Source: RPQJ01 sp031404015
GTDB taxonomy: Bacteria > Pseudomonadota > Gammaproteobacteria > Steroidobacterales > Steroidobacteraceae
Direction: 5' to 3'
Assembly: GCA_031404015.1 (NCBI GenBank)
Contig: JANNGT010000131.1
Coordinates: 1-10,244 of the forward strand
DNA: 10,244 bases
The notes under the pieces: generated by a model
Seen by the model: the letters and a program-made list of their open reading frames with translations, nothing else
What the model was told of the DNA's origin: nothing
The model's database searches: none
Program-made: the position numbers and the translations under genes
Shown here: in pieces, positions 1-5,921 of the stretch
Position numbering within the stretch: the first letter of the stretch is position 1
How the letters are laid out: the number at the start of each line of letters is the position of its first letter

Positions 1-364
1 GGCGCGAGTTCGCCGAAGCCATGCGGCCGAGCGCGGGACCCAGCGGCAGTTCGGCCGCAAACATGTCGGTGCCGAAGTGCAGTTCCGGCGCCTGCAGGCC
101 GGCGAGTTCTTCCAGGTCGCGCGTGAGGTCGCGCGCCTGCGTGAAGATGCGGGATGCATGGTCGATCATGAGGCGTCCCGCCTCGCCAGGCTTGAGTGCA
201 CGAGCGGCCGTGTCCACCAGGCGCGTGCTGATTCCCGACGAGTCGAGCGCCAGCAGTCGTTTCGTAAGCGCCTCGGGGTCGAGCCCGAGTGCCTTTGCGG
301 CGCGCGCAATGTCGGAGGCTGGGACGAGCGCGATAAGGTCCAGCAAGCCAGGTTTCTTCGCCAT
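1..364 (-). CDS. LysR-type transcriptional regulator, N-terminal part (cut by window edge)
   Basis: The reverse strand reads from an ATG at 364 to the left edge with no stop, giving about 121 residues. An in-frame TAG lies 9 bases upstream of the ATG and fixes the start. The layout fits a LysR-type DNA-binding domain. A hydrophobic first helix is followed by 'ARAAKALGLDPEALTKRLLAL', which matches the usual AAxxLxxSQPALSRxIxxLE helix-turn-helix. Next come 'RLV' and 'LKPGEAG', matching RLFxR and LTxAG, then a linker helix rich in Arg, Asp and Leu. 'ELHFGTDMFAAELPLGPAL' resembles the start of the effector-binding domain. Several canonical helix-turn-helix residues are replaced, so this is a diverged member. 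Such proteins usually sit divergent from the genes they control, which here would be the SDR/acyl-CoA dehydrogenase/acyltransferase run. That target is inferred from position only. The C-terminal effector domain lies outside the window. Confidence 0.72.
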   Translation of the reverse strand, partial: MAKKPGLLDLIALVPASDIARAAKALGLDPEALTKRLLALDSSGISTRLVDTAARALKPGEAGRLMIDHASRIFTQARDLTRDLEELAGLQAPELHFGTDMFAAELPLGPALGRMASANSR

Positions 365-498
365 GAGGCGACGCTAGCAGAGCCCAGTCGCGCTGCACAG
401 ACGTGCTTGTCAGCGACGTGTGGGACAGTTCGGCGCGGCCGAGTGCACAGGCGGGGCGTATCATGGCGGATCTAACGACGAATACACCGTGGGGTTCC
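365..498. promoter_or_regulatory. Divergent intergenic region between LysR-type gene and SDR operon
   Basis: About 134 bp separate the two divergent start codons, or 98 bp if the SDR starts at 463. Promoters for both directions and the regulator's operator should lie here, but no convincing -35/-10 pair is visible. TGCACAG occurs at 394-400 and 444-450, exactly 50 bp apart. GACGTG occurs at 400-405 and 415-420. Spacings close to whole helical turns could suit a regulator binding as a tetramer, but repeats this short also arise by chance. Confidence 0.4.
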
Positions 499-1275
499 AT
501 GACGGGAGAACAGCAGCAGCCGGAGGCGTCGCGTACCCTGCTGATCACGGGCGCATCCTCTGGTATCGGCGAGGGACTCGCGTTCGAGTTCGCGCGGCGC
601 GGTTACGGCGTGGGTCTCGCGGCCCGGCGCGCGGACCGGCTCGAGGCGATGGCGCCGAAGTTGCTCGCGGCAGGTGCCGCCCGGGTGGTCGTCGTGCCGC
701 TGGACGTCGCCGATACCGATGCGATTGAAGCCGCCGTGCAGCGGGCGGCCGCCGAACTCGGCAGGCTCGATATCATCGTTGCGAATGCGGGCGTGGGTCC
801 GCTGACCCCCACTGGGCGCGGCAAGCTGCCCCTGATGCGGGAAACGCTCAACATCAACCTCATCGGCGCGATCGCGACTATCGAAGCCGCGTTGCCCATC
901 TTTCGCCAGCAGGGCTTCGGCCACGTCGTGGGCGTGACCTCGGTGGCGGGTTCCAAGGGCCTGCCGGGATTCGGCGCCTACAGCGCGAGCAAGGCCGGCC
1001 TGCATCGCTACCTGCAGGCGTTGCGCGCCGAACTGCGGGGCACGCCGGTCGACGTCACCGAACTGGCGCCCGGCTACATCGACACCGACATCAACCGTGA
1101 CAAAGGCGCGCGGCCCTTTTTAATCGACGTGGATAAGGGCGCGGCCATCATGGCCCGCATGATCGAACGCCGCGTGGGCAAGCGCTGGGTGCCGGTGCTG
1201 CCGTGGACGATCATCGCGCAATTGTTGAAGATCCTGCCTGCGGCGGCGCTCGCGCCGCGGCGTAAGAGCAGCTGA
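499..1275 (+). CDS. SDR family NAD(P)-dependent oxidoreductase (NADPH-type)
   Basis: A classical short-chain dehydrogenase/reductase of about 258 residues, acting on an unidentified carbonyl/alcohol substrate in the cytoplasm. From the start at 499, the Rossmann glycine motif TGASSGIG is at 17-24, NAG at 96-98, and the catalytic set is Asn120, Ser148, Tyr161 and Lys165 (YSASK). The PG motif follows in 'APGYIDTD'. Arg43-Arg44 after the second strand suggest NADPH rather than NADH. The C-terminus is hydrophobic and ends in basic residues, so loose membrane contact is possible. The start is uncertain. ATG 463 has GGGG six bases upstream, but the 12 codons from 463 to 498 have AT-ending rare codons unlike the rest, so I prefer ATG 499. 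An upstream GTG at 403 is less likely. It is the first gene of the rightward run and diverges from the LysR-type regulator. Confidence 0.88.
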   Translation: MTGEQQQPEASRTLLITGASSGIGEGLAFEFARRGYGVGLAARRADRLEAMAPKLLAAGAARVVVVPLDVADTDAIEAAVQRAAAELGRLDIIVANAGVGPLTPTGRGKLPLMRETLNINLIGAIATIEAALPIFRQQGFGHVVGVTSVAGSKGLPGFGAYSASKAGLHRYLQALRAELRGTPVDVTELAPGYIDTDINRDKGARPFLIDVDKGAAIMARMIERRVGKRWVPVLPWTIIAQLLKILPAAALAPRRKSS

Positions 1276-1289
1276 GAGGACCCGCTACG

Positions 1290-2513
1290 ATGGACTTCGA
1301 ATACTCGCCTCGCGTCAAGCAACTGCAGGCGCGCCTGCTCGCCTTCATGGACGAGCACGTCTACCCGAACGAGGCACGGTTTTTTGCGGAGGTCGCAGCC
1401 AACAAGGCGCAAGGCAATGGCTGGGTGCCAACCGTCGTCATGGAAGAGATCAAGGCGCAGGCGCGCACGGCGGGATTATGGAACCTGTGGCTGCCGCAGT
1501 CTGACCACGGTGCCGGGCTCACCAACCTGGAATATGCGCGGCTCGCCGAAATCACCGGCCGCTCGCACCTCGCACCCGAGGCGCTGAATTGCTCTGCGCC
1601 CGACACCGGGAACATGGAAGTGCTCGTGCGCTACGGCAACGCGGAGCAGCAGGAGCGCTGGCTCAAGCCGCTGCTCGCGGGCGAGATCCGTTCGGGCTTC
1701 GCGATGACGGAGCCTGGGGTCGCGTCGTCCGACGCCACCAACATTTCCGCCCGCATCGAGCGCGACGGCGACCACTACGTGATCAACGGTCGCAAATGGT
1801 GGACTTCCGGCGCCTCCGACCCGCGCTGCAAGGTGCTCATCTTCATGGGCAAGACCGACCCCTCGAACCCGAGCGTGCACCGCCAGCAGTCGATGATCCT
1901 CGTGCCGATGAATACGCCCGGAGTGCGAGTCGTGCGGCCCTTGCCTGTCTTCGGCTACCTCGACGAACCCCATGGCCACCCGGAGCTCGAATTTACCGAC
2001 GTGCGCGTGCCGGTGGCGAACCTGCTGCTCGGCGAAGGCCGTGGTTTCGAGATTGCGCAGGGCCGTCTCGGGCCGGGCCGCATCCATCACTGCATGCGAC
2101 TGCTTGGCGCGGCCGAGCGCGCGCTCGAGGCAATGTGCCGCCGCTCGCTGAGCCGTACCGCCTTTCACAAGAAGCTCGCAGAGCAGGGGGTCTGGCGCGA
2201 ACGCATCGCCGATGCGCGCATGCAGCTCGACCAGGCGCGGTTCCTCACCCTGCATGCGGCGTGGAAGATGGACATCGCCGGCAACAAGGCGGCGCAGAAG
2301 GAGATCGCGATGATCAAGGTCGTCGCGCCCAACGTGGCGTGCCAGGTCATCGACCAGGCGATCCAGCTGTTCGGCGGCGCGGGGGTCACCGACGATCATG
2401 GGCTCGGCTGGGCGTATGCAATGGCGCGCACGCTGCGCATCGCCGACGGCCCGGACGAAGTGCATCGCAATCACATTGCGAAGCTCGAACTCTCGCGCTA
2501 TCTGACGCTCTGA
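1290..2513 (+). CDS. Acyl-CoA dehydrogenase, ACAD10/ACAD11-like
   Basis: An FAD-dependent enzyme that would introduce a 2,3-double bond into an acyl-CoA and pass electrons to electron-transfer flavoprotein. The 407-residue length is normal for the family. An alpha-helical N-terminal domain is followed by the flavin/substrate strand motif 'FAMTEP' at 137-142 and 'SSDATN' just after. A beta domain and a C-terminal helical domain follow, with 'LFGGAG' at 360-365. The signature 'ADGPDEVH' near 385-392 is typical of the ACAD10/ACAD11-type branch. In that motif Asp386 occupies the place where medium-chain enzymes have the catalytic Glu of 'YEGT'. The ATG has an AGAGGA ribosome site at 1275-1280 and lies 14 bp after the upstream SDR stop, so the two are probably co-transcribed. 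Chain length and any hydroxy-acyl preference cannot be read from the sequence. Confidence 0.92.
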   Translation: MDFEYSPRVKQLQARLLAFMDEHVYPNEARFFAEVAANKAQGNGWVPTVVMEEIKAQARTAGLWNLWLPQSDHGAGLTNLEYARLAEITGRSHLAPEALNCSAPDTGNMEVLVRYGNAEQQERWLKPLLAGEIRSGFAMTEPGVASSDATNISARIERDGDHYVINGRKWWTSGASDPRCKVLIFMGKTDPSNPSVHRQQSMILVPMNTPGVRVVRPLPVFGYLDEPHGHPELEFTDVRVPVANLLLGEGRGFEIAQGRLGPGRIHHCMRLLGAAERALEAMCRRSLSRTAFHKKLAEQGVWRERIADARMQLDQARFLTLHAAWKMDIAGNKAAQKEIAMIKVVAPNVACQVIDQAIQLFGGAGVTDDHGLGWAYAMARTLRIADGPDEVHRNHIAKLELSRYLTL

Positions 2514-2525
2514 GGGCGGCCGCGC

Positions 2526-3335
2526 ATGCAGATGCAGGGCAGGATTGCCTTCGTGACGGGCGCAGGACGCGGCATCGGACGCGCGCTGTGTCGCGAGCTG
2601 CTGGGGCGGGGCGCGGCGGGCGTGGTCGTTGCGGATCTCGACGCAGGACTAGCGCACAGGACCGCGGCAGAACTCGGCGGACTGGGCCTGCAGTGCGACG
2701 TCGCGGATGAAAAGGCCGTGCAGGCAGCGGTGGCCGCGGCGATTGCGCAGTACGGGCGCATCGACGTGCTCGTGTCCAACGCAGGCTTTGGCGCGAGCGA
2801 ACTCGACCTGGACGACGCGCTCGCCGAGCCCAATCGGCTCTGGCAGCGGATGTGGGACGTGCATGTGATGGCGCACGTGTACGCCGCGCGCGCCGTGCTG
2901 CCGGGCATGCTCGAGCGTGGCGAGGGCTACCTCGTCAACGTGGCGTCGGCCGCGGGCCTGCTGTGCCAGGTCGGCGACGCGGCCTACAGCTCGACCAAGC
3001 ACGCGGCCGTGGGACTCGCGGAATCGCTGGCAATCACGTACGGCGAACGTGGCGTCCGTGTGTCGGTGGTCTGCCCGCAGTACATCGCCACCGCGATCAC
3101 GGGGCTGGACGAGAAGCTCGCGCCGGATGCACCGCCAGGGCTCCTGTCCGTGGCGCAGGCGGCGACGGCCATCGTCGACGGGCTGGAGCGCGAATCCTTC
3201 CTGGTGCTCACGCATCCCGAGGTGCTGGGGTTTTTCCAGCGCAAAGCGGCAGATTATGACCGCTGGGTCGGTGGCATGCGCCGATTGCGTGCCGGACTGC
3301 GCAACGGCGAGGGGTTCCTGAAAGTGCGCAAATGA
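2526..3335 (+). CDS. SDR family oxidoreductase (NAD-type)
   Basis: A second short-chain dehydrogenase/reductase, 269 residues, distinct from the one at 499. TGAGRGIG is at 11-18, and Asp37 at the end of the second strand points to NAD(H). NAG is at 85-87, and the catalytic Ser141, Tyr154 and Lys158 (YSSTK) are present. Two departures are visible. The position of the usual structural/catalytic Asn is His113 ('DVHVM'), and the usual PG after the active site is PQ ('CPQYIAT'). The Ser-Tyr-Lys core is intact, so activity is still likely. The ATG follows the acyl-CoA dehydrogenase stop by 12 bp, with GAGGG at 2512-2516. A second ATG two codons on (2532) is possible. Its place between an acyl-CoA dehydrogenase and a WS/DGAT suggests oxidation or reduction of a lipid-derived alcohol, 3-hydroxyacyl or carbonyl compound. 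The substrate is not known. Confidence 0.9.
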   Translation: MQMQGRIAFVTGAGRGIGRALCRELLGRGAAGVVVADLDAGLAHRTAAELGGLGLQCDVADEKAVQAAVAAAIAQYGRIDVLVSNAGFGASELDLDDALAEPNRLWQRMWDVHVMAHVYAARAVLPGMLERGEGYLVNVASAAGLLCQVGDAAYSSTKHAAVGLAESLAITYGERGVRVSVVCPQYIATAITGLDEKLAPDAPPGLLSVAQAATAIVDGLERESFLVLTHPEVLGFFQRKAADYDRWVGGMRRLRAGLRNGEGFLKVRK

Positions 3336-3374
3336 TAGACTCTGACTGATCCACGGCTGGTGCCGGGGACTGGT

Positions 3375-3379
3375 AAGGA
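3375..3379 (+). promoter_or_regulatory. Ribosome binding site deciding the WS/DGAT start
   Basis: AAGGA lies 10 bases before ATG 3390. It favours that ATG over the in-frame GTG at 3360, which has no comparable site. The protein from 3390 begins 'MRQLRGEDARFVY', which matches the usual WS/DGAT N-terminus. Confidence 0.6.
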
Positions 3380-3389
3380 CGATGTAGTC

Positions 3390-4913
3390 ATGAGGCAATT
3401 GCGCGGCGAGGATGCACGGTTCGTCTACGGCGAATCCGGCCACGCCAATTCGAACATCACGCTGATTTCGATCTACGACCCGTCCACGGCCCATGACGGG
3501 CGCGTCCACTTCAAAAGCTTGCTCTCGCACATCGAGCACCGGCTGCACCTCTCGCCGATCTTCCGGCAGAAGCTGCTGCGGGTACCGATGGAACTCGACT
3601 TTCCCTACTGGATCGAGGACGAAAGCTTCGACCTCGAATACCACGTGCGCCACATCGCGCTGCCCAAGCCCGGCGACTGGCGGCAGTTCTGCATCCAGGC
3701 ATCGCGCATCCACGCGCGCCCGCTCGACCTGTCCAGGCCGCTCTGGGAGCTGTACCTGGTGGAGGGGCTTGACTCGTTCCTGCGCCTCCCGCCCGACAGT
3801 TTTGCGATCCTGGCCAAGGTGCACCACGCCGCCATCGACGTGCGCGGGGGCGCAGAAATCACGACGTTGCTGCACGACACCACTGCGGTGGCGCCTGCGC
3901 CGGAACCGGCCGAGCCCTGGTTCCCCGAATCGCCGCCGGGTTCGATCTCGCTGCTCACGCGCGCCATGATCAACAACGTCGTGCGGCCGCTCATGTTTGC
4001 GGGCCCGCTCGCGCGCGCGGTCAGCAGGGTGACGCCTGCCGTGCTCGGATCGCTCGCGGAACTGCTGGGCAAGGATCGGCTGGCCGTGACGCGCTTCAAT
4101 TCAGAAGTGTCGCAGCACCGGGTGTTCGATTCGCGCCGGTTTTTCATCGACGAATTCAAGTGCATCCGCGCGCTGGTGCCGGGCGCGACGATCAACGACG
4201 CCGTGCTGGCCGTGTGCGGCGGGGCGCTGCGGCGTTACCTGCTGGCCCATGAGGAACTGCCGCGCGACAGCGTCGTGTCGCTCGCGCCGTTCTCGGTACG
4301 GGCAGCGGGCTCCGACCTTGCCGGACGCCCCGAACTCAGCCTGGTCCGCGTGCCGCTGGGTACCGAGGTCGCCGACCCGATCAAGCGCCTGCGCGGCATC
4401 CATCGCCACACATCGACCCACACGGAAATCGACCAGGCCGTGCGCGCCAAGGAGCTCATGGAATTCGACAAGCACGCGCCGGCCGCGACGCTGGCGTTGT
4501 CGGCGCGCCTGCTGGCCGGCTCGTCGCTGGGATCGCAGCGCGAGCCGCTCGCGGGTTGCACGATCATGAACGTGCCTGGCCCGGCGATTCCGTTGTACCT
4601 CGACGGCGCGCGCATGACGTACTTCTCGTCGATCATGCCGATCGCCGACGGCATGGGCCTCGTATTCTCGGTGACGAGCTACGACGGCATGATTTTCATA
4701 TCGCCCACGTCGTGCCGCGAGCAACTGCCGGATCCGGAATTCTTCGCGCAGTGCATCCGCGACAGCTTCCAGGAGTTGCTCGCCCTCACGGACAAGCCGC
4801 GCAGGAAAAAGAAGAAGACGGTAGTGAAAAAAGTCGCGGTGAAGCGCAAGGCCACGGTGAAGCGCAACGCCACGGCCAAGCGCAAGGCCACGGCCAAGCG
4901 CGTGGCGGCGTGA
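3390..4913 (+). CDS. Wax ester synthase/acyl-CoA:diacylglycerol acyltransferase (WS/DGAT) with Lys/Ala-rich tail
   Basis: Transfers an acyl group from acyl-CoA to a fatty alcohol or diacylglycerol to make storage wax ester or triacylglycerol, usually at the inner membrane or lipid-body surface. The N-terminus 'MRQLRGEDARFVY' is family-typical. 'RPLW' is at 116-119, and the HHxxxD catalytic motif is at 145-150 (HHAAID). The conserved Asn-Asp pair is at 268-269 (INDAVL) in the C-terminal domain, and 'MNVPGP' is near the end of the fold. The usual Gly after HHxxxD is Val151, although Gly-Gly follows at 153-154. Residues 469-507 form a strongly basic tail rich in Lys, Arg, Ala, Val and Thr, built partly from a six-residue repeat. 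Such a tail resembles histone-H1-like or AlgP-like sequences and is not part of the WS/DGAT fold. It lies 54 bp after the second SDR, probably in the same transcript. The acyl acceptor is not determinable. Confidence 0.9.
   Translation: MRQLRGEDARFVYGESGHANSNITLISIYDPSTAHDGRVHFKSLLSHIEHRLHLSPIFRQKLLRVPMELDFPYWIEDESFDLEYHVRHIALPKPGDWRQFCIQASRIHARPLDLSRPLWELYLVEGLDSFLRLPPDSFAILAKVHHAAIDVRGGAEITTLLHDTTAVAPAPEPAEPWFPESPPGSISLLTRAMINNVVRPLMFAGPLARAVSRVTPAVLGSLAELLGKDRLAVTRFNSEVSQHRVFDSRRFFIDEFKCIRALVPGATINDAVLAVCGGALRRYLLAHEELPRDSVVSLAPFSVRAAGSDLAGRPELSLVRVPLGTEVADPIKRLRGIHRHTSTHTEIDQAVRAKELMEFDKHAPAATLALSARLLAGSSLGSQREPLAGCTIMNVPGPAIPLYLDGARMTYFSSIMPIADGMGLVFSVTSYDGMIFISPTSCREQLPDPEFFAQCIRDSFQELLALTDKPRRKKKKTVVKKVAVKRKATVKRNATAKRKATAKRVAA
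4839..4910 (+). repeat. 18-bp tandem repeat, four units, coding the basic tail of WS/DGAT
   Basis: Units at 4839-4856, 4857-4874, 4875-4892 and 4893-4910 encode VKRKAT, VKRNAT, AKRKAT and AKRVAA. The first three differ from one another by only one to three bases. The last is diverged and runs directly into the TGA stop. The period is a multiple of three, so unit gain or loss would change tail length without shifting the frame. Confidence 0.85.
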
Positions 4914-4917
4914 CGGG

Positions 4918-5748
4918 TCAGCCCGGAACGGCGACGCCCCTGCGCAAGCCCTGCTCAGACGGGCCGATCAATTTTGCGATATTCCGATAGGCCTTGCCCG
5001 CAAAGCCGGCGGGATCGAACGGTCGCCACTGGCCTTCGGCCTGGGCCAGCCGGTCTGCCAGGATCCACATCACTGCTGCATTGAAGCCGAGCCCGACGTG
5101 GCTGCCCGGTACCCAGATGTTTTCGTGCTGGTCATCGTCGGAATCGTCGATGCGCGCGGCATCCGGCGGCACGATGCCATCCGTCAGCGAGAACACGCAG
5201 GTCGACGGCACGGGAGGCGGCGCGCGCAACACCTTGGCGCGCACGTTCGCAAGGTGGGCAACGGGTCCCATCGGGTGTGCGAAGTATCGATATGCGGCCT
5301 TGACGACAACGGGCACGTCGATCAACTCGTCCGTCGAGAACTTCATCGGGCTGCCCAGCGAAACGACCGACCGCACGCACTCGGGCGCGCTGTGTGCGGC
5401 GTAAAACGCGTACACGCCGCCAAGACTCCAGCCCACCATGCTCACCTTGCGCTGATGCCGGTGATGCATGTAGCGCAGCTTCTGTTCCAACGCGTGACTG
5501 AACTTGAGCTTGAACCCGGTGTTCTGGCCGAGGCCCCAGGTTTCGACGTGGTAGCCGCGCGTGCGCAGGAACACCGACAAGCCGACGAGGGTTGCGTCGC
5601 TCGCCGTGAATCCCGGAACGAGCAGGACAGGGTGACCGTCACCGCGCGGTGTGTTGCGTAACAGCAGGTACAGGGCTGGCAACAGGGCGATCTCGAACAG
5701 CGCACGGCCTTCGAGCATCGTGTACAAGGCCCGCGGGGGCTTTGGCAT
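4918..5748 (-). CDS. Alpha/beta-fold hydrolase (esterase/lipase-like)
   Basis: A predicted serine hydrolase of about 276 residues from ATG 5748. 'HPVLLVPGF' at 39-47 supplies the first strand and the oxyanion-hole region. The nucleophile elbow GWSLGG puts the catalytic Ser at 108. Asp190 (in 'SLTDGIVP') and His217 (in 'GSHVGLG') complete a plausible triad in the right order. There is no signal peptide, and a hydrophobic stretch near 19-30 may contact lipid. The start is uncertain. ATGs at 5784 and 5799 and a TTG at 5823 are in frame, but none has a clear ribosome site. The extra codons include several rare ones, and the family usually begins near 'PKPPRALY'. The stop is 4 bp from the WS/DGAT stop on the opposite strand. 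The adjacency suggests lipid-ester or acyl substrates, but the substrate is not shown by sequence. Confidence 0.82.
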   Translation of the reverse strand: MPKPPRALYTMLEGRALFEIALLPALYLLLRNTPRGDGHPVLLVPGFTASDATLVGLSVFLRTRGYHVETWGLGQNTGFKLKFSHALEQKLRYMHHRHQRKVSMVGWSLGGVYAFYAAHSAPECVRSVVSLGSPMKFSTDELIDVPVVVKAAYRYFAHPMGPVAHLANVRAKVLRAPPPVPSTCVFSLTDGIVPPDAARIDDSDDDQHENIWVPGSHVGLGFNAAVMWILADRLAQAEGQWRPFDPAGFAGKAYRNIAKLIGPSEQGLRRGVAVPG

Positions 5749-5825
5749 ACGTGAGCCGTTCGCTTTCGCCACTCGGTGCCTCATGTCTGTGAGCGCCATT
5801 CTATGTTGGCTGCACTGCAGCAATA

Positions 5826-5851
5826 CTAGCAGGAACGTCCCACGTTGCTAG
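5826..5851. repeat. Interrupted inverted repeat between divergent genes
   Basis: CTAGC (5826-5830) pairs with GCTAG (5847-5851), and inside it AACGT (5834-5838) pairs with ACGTT (5842-5846) around a CCC centre. A 3-base bulge (5831-5833) sits on one side. It could be a regulator site or an RNA hairpin. No T-run follows on either strand, so it is not a standard terminator. Confidence 0.4.
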
Positions 5852-5890
5852 CCCGTGCCGGCCTAGGCATCCTTGCTATCTCGTTTTTTA

Positions 5891-5905
5891 CAGCCGAATC
5901 GGCTG
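5891..5905. repeat. 15-bp palindrome just upstream of the pepF ribosome site
   Basis: CAGCCGA and TCGGCTG are perfect 7-bp arms around a single A, ending 5 bases before the GGAG ribosome site. The one-base centre suits a dimeric DNA-binding protein better than an RNA hairpin. A T-run precedes it on the plus strand, which is the wrong side for a terminator. Confidence 0.4.
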
Positions 5906-5921
5906 CTTCCGGAGTGTATTC

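Larger units (their letters stand above)
5749..5921. promoter_or_regulatory. Divergent intergenic region between hydrolase and pepF
   Basis: About 173 bp (fewer if the hydrolase starts upstream) separate the divergent hydrolase and peptidase genes. It contains two inverted repeats, listed separately, and an AT-rich stretch at 5881-5890. On the minus strand TAGAAT (bases 5803-5798) is a possible -10 box for the hydrolase. It overlaps the alternative ATG at 5799, which would favour a downstream start. No good -35 is seen. GGAG at 5911-5914 is the ribosome site for the peptidase. Confidence 0.4.

Noticed and set aside
403..498. GTG 403 or ATG 463 as the first SDR start
   Set aside because: GTG 403 lacks a ribosome site. 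The stretch from 463 has poor codon bias before the SDR fold begins, though ATG 463 cannot be excluded.
1476..2474. 332-codon open frame on the minus strand
   Set aside because: Antisense to the acyl-CoA dehydrogenase, with shadow-type composition and no domain pattern.
3360..3389. GTG 3360 as the WS/DGAT start
   Set aside because: The family-typical N-terminus begins at ATG 3390, which has an AAGGA site upstream.
2649..3875. 408-codon open frame on the minus strand
   Set aside because: It lies antisense to the second SDR and the start of WS/DGAT. Its translation is His/Arg/Val-rich with no recognisable domain, a common artefact in GC-rich genes.
4914..4990. Bidirectional terminator at the convergent WS/DGAT and hydrolase ends
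   Set aside because: Only 4 bp separate the stops, and no hairpin with a T-run was found on either strand.
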